From an uncultured Methanobrevibacter sp. (GTDB taxonomy: Archaea; Methanobacteriota; Methanobacteria; Methanobacteriales; Methanobacteriaceae): a DNA stretch of 64,000 nt. The notes under the pieces are model-generated. The model saw nothing but the letters and a program-made list of their open reading frames with translations. It had not been told where the DNA came from and ran no database searches. Both the position numbers and the translations under genes were made by a program. Shown here in pieces: positions 43,606 through 52,317 of the stretch (position 1 is its first letter; each line of letters starts with the position of its first letter). Location of the stretch: NCBI RefSeq assembly GCF_900314695.1, contig NZ_OMWD01000001.1, positions 1 through 64,000 of the forward strand. The letters are read 5' to 3'.

Positions 43606-44793
43606 ATGTTTTTAACAAAAAAAGAACAACAAATGTGTGATGGAGAGTTTGGAGAAACTATTAGAAAAAGCATGGATATCCTGGTTGCTTTAGGAGATAT
43701 CTACGGTGCTTCAAAATTGGTGGATATTACATCTGCACAGGTTTCCGGTGTTTCTTACAAAACTATTGGTGAAGCTGGTTTAGAATACTTACAAGACTTG
43801 GCCGGTGACGGTTTAGGTGTAGCAAGTGTAAACGCATCTTTAAACCCTCCTGGAACTGATTTGGACAATTGGGAAAAACTTGGTTTTCCACGTGATTTTG
43901 CAATAAAGCAAAATCAGATTGTAGATGCTTATGGAGAACTTGGAATAGCAAAAACCTGTACATGTACTCCTTATTTGGTTGGTAATGTTCCTAGATTTAG
44001 AGATCATATTTCATGGTCTGAATCATCTGCCGTTGCATATGGTAATTCTGTAATTGGTGCAAGAACCAATCGTGAAGGCGGACCTGCTGCACTTGCTGCA
44101 GCAATCGTTGGAAAAACTCCATTATATGGTTTCCATTTGGAGGAAAATAGGAAAGCTAATTTGGTTGTTAATGTTACAACTGAGTTAAAAGGCGCTGACT
44201 TTGGTGCATTAGGTTACATTATCGGTAAGGTAGTAGGTGGAGGAGTTCCATTATTCAAACTTCAAAATACTCCAAACAACAATGATTTAAAAACTTTGGG
44301 AGCAGCTCTTGCTTCATCAGGTTCTGTAGCATTATATCATGTTAAGGATGTTACTCCAGAAGCGGATGTCGCAGGTGAAGAAGAAGTTGAGGATATAATG
44401 TTCATATCCGATAAGGAAATTCTTGAAACTCGTGAAAAGTTAACTACAACTGACAGAGAACCTGATTTGATTTGTTTAGGATGTCCTCATGCATCCTTGG
44501 AAGAGATTAAACAGGTAGCTAACATTGTTCGAGGAAAAACTATTAAGAATAAATTATGGATTTGTACATCAGTTAGCGTTAAAGCAACTGCTGATAGGAT
44601 GGGCTATACCAAAACTATTGAGGATGCAGGAGGTAATGTTGTCTGTGATACTTGTATGGTTGTAGCACCTATTGAAGAGATGGGCTTTGAAGTAATTGGT
44701 GTAAATTCAGCAAAAGCTGCAAACTATGTTCCATCAATGTGTGGACTGGATGTTGTTTATGGAGATTTAGAAAATCTTGTTCGTTTTGAATAG
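43606..44793 (+). CDS. Phosphomevalonate dehydratase large subunit (aconitase X, DUF521)
   Basis: Catalytic subunit of the AcnX-type [4Fe-4S] dehydratase. In most archaea it converts mevalonate 5-phosphate to trans-anhydromevalonate 5-phosphate in the archaeal mevalonate pathway, for membrane lipids. The 395 residues start M-F-L-T-K-K-E-Q-Q. Cluster and substrate motifs: C-T-C-T-P-Y-L near 120, E-S-S-A-V-A-Y-G-N-S-V, and later G-C-P-H-A-S and C-D-T-C. I prefer ATG 43606 over ATG 43597 (three residues earlier), which overlaps the previous stop. The small subunit is not in this window. Confidence 0.9.
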   Translation: MFLTKKEQQMCDGEFGETIRKSMDILVALGDIYGASKLVDITSAQVSGVSYKTIGEAGLEYLQDLAGDGLGVASVNASLNPPGTDLDNWEKLGFPRDFAIKQNQIVDAYGELGIAKTCTCTPYLVGNVPRFRDHISWSESSAVAYGNSVIGARTNREGGPAALAAAIVGKTPLYGFHLEENRKANLVVNVTTELKGADFGALGYIIGKVVGGGVPLFKLQNTPNNNDLKTLGAALASSGSVALYHVKDVTPEADVAGEEEVEDIMFISDKEILETREKLTTTDREPDLICLGCPHASLEEIKQVANIVRGKTIKNKLWICTSVSVKATADRMGYTKTIEDAGGNVVCDTCMVVAPIEEMGFEVIGVNSAKAANYVPSMCGLDVVYGDLENLVRFE

Positions 44794-44846
44794 ATTTTCT
44801 CAAATATTCTTTTTTTTTAATTTAATATGTAACTGGAAGTAAAAAT

Positions 44847-46376
44847 ATGGATGAATCTGACTTTAGAAAAGACACCACCTTTGGAGTGATTGGTGTTTGC
44901 GGTGCTAATGGCAATTTAATTGCAAGAATCCTTAAAGAAAGAGGATTCAATGTCATTGGAACTGATATTTCACAAAAACAAGATTGCAGATTTGCAAGTG
45001 CTCTTGAAGGTTATGATATTGAAGTTTTTTATGGTGAAACTCCAGATGAATTTTTTGAAAAGTCAGATTATATAATTCCACCTGCCAGTTTATCCAAAGA
45101 TTCTAAAGTTTATAAAAGAATCAATAAGCCAGTTTTGGAATTAACTGATGTTATAGAAATTTTTAAGGCTAAAAAACCTGTATTTGGAATAACCGGCACT
45201 AATGGTAAAACAACCACAACAACTTTGCTTAAAAAAATCGCTGAAGACAATGGAATAAATCCTTGTAAACATAATCTGGAGGGAATGCAAGGGAATGCGG
45301 AATTCATTCCGATTTTGCAATCTAGATTGGATGCTGATGTTGGAATTTTGGAAGTGGGAACCTTTGGAGTTCCGGGCACTGTTGAAAGAATCGTTAAAAA
45401 TACTGATATGGACTGCGGTTTGATTACAAACATTACTCCTGACCATTTAAAGGATTTGGGCAGCTTTATGGATTATGCCAATGTTAAGGGAGAAATGATT
45501 AAAGAGTTGGATGGTAAAAAAATCATTGTCAATGGTCATGATCCAACAATAATTGGGCTTTTAAGGCAGCTGAACTATAGCGGCGAAGTGATTACTTTCG
45601 GTGTTGATGTAACTCCCGATTCAATCGGTTTAAAGGAATGTGTCTGCGGTAATGAAATCACTGTTAAGGAAATTATTTCAGGTTGCGGTTATTACTTTTG
45701 TAAATGTGGCATAACAACTCCTCAAGTGGACTACATTGCAACAAATGTGGACCTGAATAATAGAACCTTTGATTTGCACACTCCCGAAGGAAAGTTAACT
45801 GTTAAAATGGCGATTGATGGGCTTCATAATGTTTATAATGTTACTGGAGTAATTATTGCAGCTCGCGAATTTTTAGGATTGCCTTTTGATAAAATCTTAA
45901 AACCAATATCCACTTTTACTGGTGTGGAAGGAAGAATGGAAAAAGTGGATACAATTGACGGCAAAACTGTTTTTGTAGATTATGCTCATAACCCTGCAGG
46001 CGTTAAAACTGTATTAAAAGAATTTCAAAAGTTGTTTGGGGAGTTTACAACAGTCATTACAATCTCTTCCGAGTCAGGTTATTCAAGCGATTTAGATATA
46101 TTTAATAGTGTACTTAAATTTTCAAGATTTGTTGTTCCTGCATCTCCCGTATCTCAAAGGATAGCTATTGAAAAATTGAATGAAAATTCAAGGTTGAATG
46201 ATAGGATATTCTTGAACCACATGAGTGATTTTAAAAAAGAGGGCACTCTTGGTGCAGATAAGGATGATGTGGCGGATGGTATAAGAAAAGCATTGAATTT
46301 GGATTGTGAAATGATAGTGGCCATTGGTGAGGCAGCTACCAAGTTCAAATCCGTTATTCATGATTTTAAGGAATAG
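44847..46376 (+). CDS. Mur ligase family protein with a Cys4 insertion
   Basis: A 509-residue three-domain Mur ligase. The N-terminal Rossmann domain has G-V-C-G-A-N-G-N-L. The ATPase domain has I-T-G-T-N-G-K-T-T-T-T (about 113-123), and the C-terminal domain has F-V-D-Y-A-H-N-P. Inside the central domain is a Cys4 ribbon (C-V-C-G, about 40 bases later C-G-Y-Y-F-C-K-C-G) like the zinc ribbon of bacterial MurT. In Methanobacteriales, Mur ligases build the pseudomurein peptide, and one (CfbE) works in F430 synthesis. I cannot decide between these from sequence. It stands alone after the dehydratase gene, with TGGAAG before the ATG. Confidence 0.83.
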   Translation: MDESDFRKDTTFGVIGVCGANGNLIARILKERGFNVIGTDISQKQDCRFASALEGYDIEVFYGETPDEFFEKSDYIIPPASLSKDSKVYKRINKPVLELTDVIEIFKAKKPVFGITGTNGKTTTTTLLKKIAEDNGINPCKHNLEGMQGNAEFIPILQSRLDADVGILEVGTFGVPGTVERIVKNTDMDCGLITNITPDHLKDLGSFMDYANVKGEMIKELDGKKIIVNGHDPTIIGLLRQLNYSGEVITFGVDVTPDSIGLKECVCGNEITVKEIISGCGYYFCKCGITTPQVDYIATNVDLNNRTFDLHTPEGKLTVKMAIDGLHNVYNVTGVIIAAREFLGLPFDKILKPISTFTGVEGRMEKVDTIDGKTVFVDYAHNPAGVKTVLKEFQKLFGEFTTVITISSESGYSSDLDIFNSVLKFSRFVVPASPVSQRIAIEKLNENSRLNDRIFLNHMSDFKKEGTLGADKDDVADGIRKALNLDCEMIVAIGEAATKFKSVIHDFKE

Positions 46377-46388
46377 ATTAATCTATTC
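46371..46388. terminator. Perfect 18-base palindrome between convergent genes
   Basis: GAATAGATT/AATCTATTC (46371-46388) spans the Mur ligase stop codon and touches the stop of the convergent FMN-binding gene. It probably forms a bidirectional terminator hairpin, although the T-runs are weak. Confidence 0.45.
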
Positions 46389-46789
46389 TATAATTTGTAA
46401 TTTTTTGGTGGATTGCCTGAAAAATCGGCTATGGTTGCTTTTCCAGAGACTGTAAATACCTCAAAGGTTGGATTGTCTGCAGTTTCGTATAGTGATTTAA
46501 CTAATTCATTTGAATCGATTACTTTTTGTTTTAACTCAAGATTGTCAGTGAATTCGGCTTCACCAGCAATTCTTAACCATGCAAATTCGGGTGTTGCAAC
46601 TACAATTTCACAGTTTGGATTTGCATCTAATTCTTTGAACATTGGTTTTGTGTTTGCAGTGCAGAAGTATGGTTTTTCATCCTCTTCAAAGTAGAATAGT
46701 ATTGGTCTTACTTTTGCATTTCCGTCAAGTCCGCTGGTTGCTAGGTATATTAAATTATTTTCTTTTAAAAAGTTTATTACATCGTTCAT
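46388..46789 (-). CDS. Pyridoxamine 5'-phosphate oxidase-like FMN-binding protein
   Basis: A 133-residue split-barrel flavin- (or F420-) binding protein of the PNPOx-like group. It begins with a helix, then L-I-Y-L-A-T-S-G-L-D-G-N-A-K-V-R-P-I, the typical cofactor-binding strand, and has P-Y-F-C-T-A-N-T-K and W-L-R-I-A-G-E-A-E-F. The substrate is unknown; relatives reduce quinone-like or pterin compounds or bind FMN as a sensor. GGAGAAC precedes the ATG. It is divergent from hef, across a region with repeated GTAAC boxes. Confidence 0.85.
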   Translation of the reverse strand: MNDVINFLKENNLIYLATSGLDGNAKVRPILFYFEEDEKPYFCTANTKPMFKELDANPNCEIVVATPEFAWLRIAGEAEFTDNLELKQKVIDSNELVKSLYETADNPTFEVFTVSGKATIADFSGNPPKNYKL

Positions 46790-46848
46790 TTTAGTTCTCC
46801 TAATATTTTGTTGTTTGTAGTTTATTTTAAAGAATATAAAACGTTTTT

Positions 46849-46892
46849 GTAACTTGGGGGTAACGCAGTAACCTTTTAGTAACTGCTATTAC
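46849..46892. promoter_or_regulatory. GTAAC repeat array between FMN-binding gene and hef
   Basis: GTAAC occurs four times at 46849, 46860, 46868 and 46879, followed by TATTAC at 46887. Spacings are 11, 8 and 11 bases. The array lies between a TATA-like stretch for the leftward gene (about 46835-46842) and one for the rightward gene (46916-46929). It could be an activator or repressor site for either. Confidence 0.45.
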
Positions 46893-46991
46893 TTTTCAGA
46901 TGCTCTCTCTCAATGTTTATAAATATTTAAAAGAATAATAGTAGTAAGGTATTGTAGATTTAAAAATTTGTTTAGTTTAGAGGGCTTTGTT

Positions 46992-49313
46992 ATGACTAGT
47001 TATATTAATCATCCTTTACTTAAAAAAGATGCAATCGAATCAAGACTGTATCAGCAGATTCTAGCGGGGGATGTGCTGAAAAAAGGAAATACTATGGTTG
47101 TAGCACCTACTGCATTAGGTAAAACAATTGTGGCAATATTGGTTGCAGCCGACAGATTGAATAAAGTCAAAAATTCCAAAGTCCTTGTTTTGGCACCTTC
47201 CAAACCTTTAGCGATTCAGCATGAAGACAGCTTTAAGGAATTTTTAACTCTTCCGTGCACTTCTATAACAGGAGCTATTAAAACTGATGAGCGTGTTAAA
47301 AGGTGGGAAGAATCCAGAATTATTTGTGCCACACCTCAAACAGTCGAATCTGACTTATTGAATGGGCGTTATGATTTAAGTAGTGTTTCTCTGATTGTTT
47401 TTGATGAATGCCATCATGGTGTTGGATCTTATTCTTATGTTTATTTGGCATCAAGATATGTTCGTGAATCCAAATTTAATTTAATATTGGGTTTGACAGC
47501 ATCTCCGGGTTCAGACAAATCAAAAATTAATGAAGTTTGCAAAAATCTCTATATTCAAAACATTGTTGTTAAAACAGAAGATGACACTGATGTTAAACCA
47601 TATTTTAATCCGGTTGAAATTGATTGGGTTAGAATTAAAATGAGTGAAGAGTTGGAAAAAATTAAAGTCCATGTTAATAAGGCATTGAAGATTAGACTTA
47701 AAGCCTTAAAAAATATGGGTATTATTAAAACAGTTTCTGTTGGAAAAACTGATGTTCTAAAAGCTAGAGGTAGGATTCAAGGTGAAATTGCCAGAACCAC
47801 AAATCCGGACAAGGATTTGTTTCAGGCCATTTCAATATTGAGTGCTGTTATCAACCTGCAGCATGCCGAAGAGTTGATTGAAACTCAGGGTGTATCCACC
47901 TTCAATAAATATGTTGCAAGGCTACGTAAAAAGAAAACTAAAGCTGCAAAGTCATTACTCTGGGATGATAATTTTTCACGTGCTGTTAAACTTGCAAGAG
48001 ATGCTGAAAAAAATGGTTGGGAACATCCAAAATTAAGGGAACTATCTAAAATTCTTAAAAAGGAGCTTGGATTGGGGGATGGTCAAACTAAACTTCAGTC
48101 AACAAGATTCACAGAAAATGAAGATGACAGTTCTTCTAAAATCATTGTTTTTACCCAATATAGGGATACACTTGAAATGATTCATCAAAAGCTTGAAAAA
48201 GATGGAATTAAATCCGCTAAATTTTTTGGTCAGGCAGCAAAGGATGGCAAAAAGGGTTTAACCCAAAAGCAACAGAAAGCCATTATTAAATCATTTAGAA
48301 TGGGAGAATATGACGTTCTTTTATCAACCAGTGTTGCAGAGGAAGGTATTGATATTCCTGCTGTTGATTTGGTAATATTATATGAACCGGTTCCTTCTGA
48401 AGTTAGGATGATTCAAAGAAGAGGGAGGACTGGCCGTAAAAGAACCGGTCGTGTGAAGGTATTAGTAACAAATGGAACCCGAGATGAGGCTTATTTCTGG
48501 TCTTCCATTAATAAAGAACATCATATGAAAAACCAATTGATTGATGATGATGTTTTAAAGGAATTAAATCAATCTGCAGTTCAAAGAATGGAAAACGAAA
48601 AGAAAGTTAAAGTTATTGACAAGCCCAAAAAAGAAAATGATTTCCCGATTGTTTATGCAGATTCACGTGAAGGAAATTCAAAGGTAATCAGGCATTTGAC
48701 TGAAATGGAGATGGATGTTAAAATTCGATCAATGGCTGTTGGGGATTATCAGGTTAGTGATGAGGTAGCTATCGAAAGAAAAACAGCTAAAGATTTTGTC
48801 GATTCACTTATAGACAAGAGATTATTTAAGCAGGCTCGTGAATTGTCTGAAGAATTTAAAAAACCTTTATTGATTCTTGAAGGTGATGATTTATATGCGG
48901 GTATGGTTAATGCTAATGCAATTAGGGGATCTATTGCATCTATCGCATTGGATTTTGGAATAAGTATTATTCCTACTCGGAATGCTCAGGATACTGCAGC
49001 AATGATTAAGAGAATTGCAATACGTGAACAAAATGGAGAACATACTCCTGTTCAAATCAGAACTGATAAAAAGCCTGTTAGTTTGCTTGAACAGCAATTG
49101 TTTATTATAGAATCATTACCTAATATTGGGCCTGTAAATGCTAAGGCTTTATTGGAGCATTTCGGTTCTGTAGGAAATGTCATCAATGCTTCTGAAAAAG
49201 ATCTCCAGGAAGTTGAAGGAATCGGTAAAAAAACAGCGGAAAATATCAGAAGTGTTATTGATTCAAAATATCTGTATTTTAAAAAAGAGATTAAGGAAAG
49301 AAAACTTCTCTAG
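46992..49313 (+). CDS. hef: Hef helicase/nuclease (FANCM-XPF-like)
   Basis: Archaeal fork-restart protein combining helicase and structure-specific nuclease. The 773 residues contain an SF2 helicase (A-L-G-K-T at 41-45, D-E-C-H-H at 138, and the motif VI region Q-R-R-G-R-T-G-R). The XPF-type ERCC4 nuclease follows (G-D-Y with E-R-K at 595-597), and a C-terminal helix-hairpin-helix pair (L-P-N-I-G-P-V-N-A and V-E-G-I-G-K-K-T-A). All catalytic motifs are present. I start at ATG 46992, because GAGGG lies upstream; an earlier in-frame codon at 46968 has no site. The end overlaps the convergent TIM-barrel gene by four bases. Confidence 0.94.
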   Translation: MTSYINHPLLKKDAIESRLYQQILAGDVLKKGNTMVVAPTALGKTIVAILVAADRLNKVKNSKVLVLAPSKPLAIQHEDSFKEFLTLPCTSITGAIKTDERVKRWEESRIICATPQTVESDLLNGRYDLSSVSLIVFDECHHGVGSYSYVYLASRYVRESKFNLILGLTASPGSDKSKINEVCKNLYIQNIVVKTEDDTDVKPYFNPVEIDWVRIKMSEELEKIKVHVNKALKIRLKALKNMGIIKTVSVGKTDVLKARGRIQGEIARTTNPDKDLFQAISILSAVINLQHAEELIETQGVSTFNKYVARLRKKKTKAAKSLLWDDNFSRAVKLARDAEKNGWEHPKLRELSKILKKELGLGDGQTKLQSTRFTENEDDSSSKIIVFTQYRDTLEMIHQKLEKDGIKSAKFFGQAAKDGKKGLTQKQQKAIIKSFRMGEYDVLLSTSVAEEGIDIPAVDLVILYEPVPSEVRMIQRRGRTGRKRTGRVKVLVTNGTRDEAYFWSSINKEHHMKNQLIDDDVLKELNQSAVQRMENEKKVKVIDKPKKENDFPIVYADSREGNSKVIRHLTEMEMDVKIRSMAVGDYQVSDEVAIERKTAKDFVDSLIDKRLFKQARELSEEFKKPLLILEGDDLYAGMVNANAIRGSIASIALDFGISIIPTRNAQDTAAMIKRIAIREQNGEHTPVQIRTDKKPVSLLEQQLFIIESLPNIGPVNAKALLEHFGSVGNVINASEKDLQEVEGIGKKTAENIRSVIDSKYLYFKKEIKERKLL

Positions 49314-50059
49314 AAGTTTTTCTTCATATACTCATAACTTTTTTTAATGGAATCGTAATCATTTACTTCGAGTATGTAGATGCCATCATAATTTTTTGAC
49401 TCAAGAGTGTTGATGATGTATTTTAAATCAATGGAGCCTTCACCTAATGGTAGGTGTGAGTCATCATCACCTAAATTATCATGCACATGTACGTGTTTTA
49501 TGGAATCAAAAATCATATCCTCTGGAGCATATCCTACATGGTTTGCATGGCCGATGTCCAAAGTCATATGCATCTCATTTTCTACAAGCAATTGATTCAA
49601 ATCAACAATATTCTGATAAATCATTGATTCAAAGTTAGGCATATTTTCAATGGTTGCCATAACTCCTAAATCTTTAGCATAATCTCCAATTTCTTTAATT
49701 GACTGATTTGCAAATTCATAAACTTCTTTTTTAAAATACTTGTTTGCTAAAAATGATATTAATCCAGGATGAACCACTACGGCTTCAGCATTTATTTCAT
49801 TTGCCAAATCAATTGAAGATTTAATCTGGGCTATTGAATTTAATCTGCTTTGATCTTGCGGGCTGGAAATATTAACATCCATGAATGGGGCATGAATTGA
49901 ATACTTTAGGCTATAACTTTCCAATATCTCAGAATCGATAAATTCTGCAGGGTATTGATGTACAAGCTCTGCATATTCAATACCTAAATTTTCAATGAAA
50001 TCTAAGGTTTTTTCTAGTTCAAATTCTATGCCTGCAAGTGTTGATGCTCCAATTTTCAT
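49310..50059 (-). CDS. Sugar phosphate isomerase/epimerase-like TIM-barrel protein
   Basis: A 249-residue protein of the xylose-isomerase-like / AP endonuclease IV-like TIM-barrel superfamily. Metal-binding type motifs: V-V-H-P-G, E-N-M-P-N, D-I-G-H-A-N and H-V-H-D-N, ending in I-Y-I-L-E-V-N. The H-x-H and Glu/Asp set fits a divalent-metal isomerase or epimerase; the substrate is unknown. It is the last gene of the hisS-hisI-PIN ATPase series, nine bases after the previous stop, with GGAGATTAAC before the ATG. Confidence 0.83.
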   Translation of the reverse strand: MKIGASTLAGIEFELEKTLDFIENLGIEYAELVHQYPAEFIDSEILESYSLKYSIHAPFMDVNISSPQDQSRLNSIAQIKSSIDLANEINAEAVVVHPGLISFLANKYFKKEVYEFANQSIKEIGDYAKDLGVMATIENMPNFESMIYQNIVDLNQLLVENEMHMTLDIGHANHVGYAPEDMIFDSIKHVHVHDNLGDDDSHLPLGEGSIDLKYIINTLESKNYDGIYILEVNDYDSIKKSYEYMKKNF

Positions 50060-50068
50060 GTTAATCTC

Positions 50069-51910
50069 CTATTTTCTTATTGCAGTAATTTCCAATCCCA
50101 TCTCAATAGCTTCAATGATGAAATCAGAAAGTTCTATTCCTTTTTTAATTTTAATTTCACCTTTTTTGGAGGTAGTTGCGGTTAGCAGATATTCTCCATT
50201 TATATAAATGTCAAAATTCTTTCTTCCATTGTCCTTTCCCAATTCTAAAATCAACTGCTTTCTTGTATGGGTAATATCGATTTCAAATGGAGACTTATTC
50301 ACTGGTTTTTCTTCAATTATTTCCACTCCAAGACTTATGCCAATACTTTCTTCAATCTCAGCAATTCTTTTACCGTTTTTACCGATGATTTTTGGAATAA
50401 ACTCTTCGGGAATGTAAATATTGGCTCTGTTCGGTGATATTACTTCAACATCAACTTTTGCCTTTTTTGGAAGAATCTTTTTAATTTTTCTTAAAATTTC
50501 CTTTTCGGCAATCTTGTCGACAGCTGATTTGTGAGTTTCATCCTGACCAGTTCCATTAACCAAATCCATGTCCATTACGATGGTCTGTTCACCGTAGGTA
50601 TAAATTTCGTTTTTCAAATCTCCAGTCTCAAAGTCACGAACTTCAATAACAGGTCTTGCAAGGTCGGCTTCCTTCATGCCTGTTGGAACTTTGACGGTCA
50701 TTTTTGTTTCATAAACATGAGTAACTTTCCCGTTTTCAATGTAAATGCTTGTATCGACAATCGATGGAATCACTCCCAGTTCCACTCTTGAAGCAATTCT
50801 CTGGATTGCATCAATAGGTCTTGTCGCATGGACAACACCAATCATTCCAACCCCTGCCAGTCTCATATCTGCAAAAATGCTGAAGTCAGTATTTTTTCTA
50901 AGTTCATCATAGATGGTATAATCGGGCCTTACAAGCAGCAGTACATCAGCAGTATTTTCCATGCTACCTTCCAATGGACTGTATTGAGTAATATCATCAG
51001 GCAATTGCAAATCTCTTGGAGATTCCATGGTTTTTACAATTTTATTTAATTTTGATGAATAATATTTTGCAATGGCTTGTACGAATGTGGATTTACCTGC
51101 ACCAGGAGAACCTGAAATCAGGATTCCTTCGGCGTTGGTTCTGATTCTTTCAAGCAATTTGTCGGATAGGTGATACTCATCCAAACTTATATTGGCAACA
51201 GGCCTTACAACAGTAATTTCCAAACCTTCAGAGAATGGCGGATAAGCTATTGAAATCCTGTATTCTCTTGATTGAACGACAAATGAACCTTCCTTTGATG
51301 ATTCCAAATATGTTTTTGAATCGCTTTTTGCCTTATCAAGAATTTCATCTACAATTTCATGAAGTTGTGAGTATGTATATGGCTTGTCATCAAGCTTTAC
51401 AAAGTCAATATGGCCAGGTGTTCCTTTCTTGGCCATTGGACAAACATTTTCCTTTAAATGCACTGACATTGTATTTTCATCAAAGAATCTTTCAATTGAC
51501 AATTCCTTTTCAATATATTTCTGTTCAAAATAGTAAACTGGTATTCCCTGAGCTTTCGCTGTTTCGGCTTGCACCTTGTCATTTGTAAGCAATGTTCCCA
51601 TTTCGGACCTTGCCAAATCTCTTATGATGCTGTCAATTTCACCGCTTTTTGCATATTTTATATCATAGTTGGTTGGACGCTTGCCTTTAAAATCAATGGC
51701 CAATTCACCTTCATATTGCATGTGTTGCAATTTTTGAAGTTCCTTTAAACCTTTATGGCCTTCACTTCTATTGGCATTGGCTTGATGTTCAAGTTCGCAT
51801 ACAACTGCTTCTGGCACGATGATTTCAGGATAATCCAGGTCTTCCTTTTCTACAATTTCACTTATTGCACCTATAATGACAGCACTTGTATCGGGGATTA
51901 TGCGTTTCAT
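50069..51910 (-). CDS. PIN-domain/ATPase/KH-domain protein
   Basis: A 613-residue archaeal protein with three modules. A PIN (VapC-like) domain starts P-D7-T-S-A-V, with further acidic residues to about 150. A secretion-ATPase-like (PilT/VirB11) domain has Walker A G-S-P-G-A-G-K-S-T near 268 and D-M-R-L-A-G near 350. A C-terminal KH domain has I-I-G-K-N-G-K-R (about 510), plus a tail of about 60 residues. The makeup points to ATP-dependent RNA handling or ribosome-linked RNA cleavage; the role is not established. It starts one base after the hisI stop. Confidence 0.88.
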   Translation of the reverse strand: MKRIIPDTSAVIIGAISEIVEKEDLDYPEIIVPEAVVCELEHQANANRSEGHKGLKELQKLQHMQYEGELAIDFKGKRPTNYDIKYAKSGEIDSIIRDLARSEMGTLLTNDKVQAETAKAQGIPVYYFEQKYIEKELSIERFFDENTMSVHLKENVCPMAKKGTPGHIDFVKLDDKPYTYSQLHEIVDEILDKAKSDSKTYLESSKEGSFVVQSREYRISIAYPPFSEGLEITVVRPVANISLDEYHLSDKLLERIRTNAEGILISGSPGAGKSTFVQAIAKYYSSKLNKIVKTMESPRDLQLPDDITQYSPLEGSMENTADVLLLVRPDYTIYDELRKNTDFSIFADMRLAGVGMIGVVHATRPIDAIQRIASRVELGVIPSIVDTSIYIENGKVTHVYETKMTVKVPTGMKEADLARPVIEVRDFETGDLKNEIYTYGEQTIVMDMDLVNGTGQDETHKSAVDKIAEKEILRKIKKILPKKAKVDVEVISPNRANIYIPEEFIPKIIGKNGKRIAEIEESIGISLGVEIIEEKPVNKSPFEIDITHTRKQLILELGKDNGRKNFDIYINGEYLLTATTSKKGEIKIKKGIELSDFIIEAIEMGLEITAIRK

Positions 51911-51911
51911 C

Positions 51912-52316
51912 TTAATACACTTCGTCAGGGTTTACGAGTCTTTCAAGGATAATTTCCAAATCATCATCTTTTAAATCTTCGATGTCAACGTTTTCAGTAT
52001 TCAATTTTCTAAAGAAACATGAAAGATAGCCTTCGTGACATGCTGCTCCTGTTTGTTTAATTTTTAAAACAATTGCATCCATATCACAGTCAACAAGAAT
52101 CTCTTTAACTTCTTGGAAATGTCCTGAGCTTTCTCCTTTCAACCAGATCTTGTTTCTTGAAGTGCTCCAGTAATGAGCCTTGCCTGTTTCAATTGTTTTT
52201 TGGAGCGCTTCCTTATTCATGTTTGCCAACATTAAAATTTGGTTTGTGTCTGCATCTTGGGCCACAGCTGTAATGACCTTTTGGCCATTGATTTCATGTC
52301 TAAAGTTAATTTCCAT
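51912..52316 (-). CDS. hisI: Phosphoribosyl-AMP cyclohydrolase
   Basis: Third step of histidine synthesis: Zn/Mg-dependent opening of the adenine ring of PR-AMP. It has 134 residues with W-S-T-S-R-N-K-I-W-L-K-G-E-S-S-G-H, then V-D-C-D-M-D-A and a late C-H-E-G-Y-x-S-C-F-F-R. These supply the Cys/Asp metal ligands. I start at ATG 52316, because GGTGA lies within seven bases upstream and the hisS stop is two bases before. It is monofunctional, lacking the HisE domain. Confidence 0.95.
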   Translation of the reverse strand: MEINFRHEINGQKVITAVAQDADTNQILMLANMNKEALQKTIETGKAHYWSTSRNKIWLKGESSGHFQEVKEILVDCDMDAIVLKIKQTGAACHEGYLSCFFRKLNTENVDIEDLKDDDLEIILERLVNPDEVY

Positions 52317-52317
52317 T

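Noticed and set aside
46371..46388. 18-base palindrome as a mobile-element end
   Set aside because: It sits exactly at two convergent stop codons, and no transposase or direct repeat is near; a terminator is more likely.
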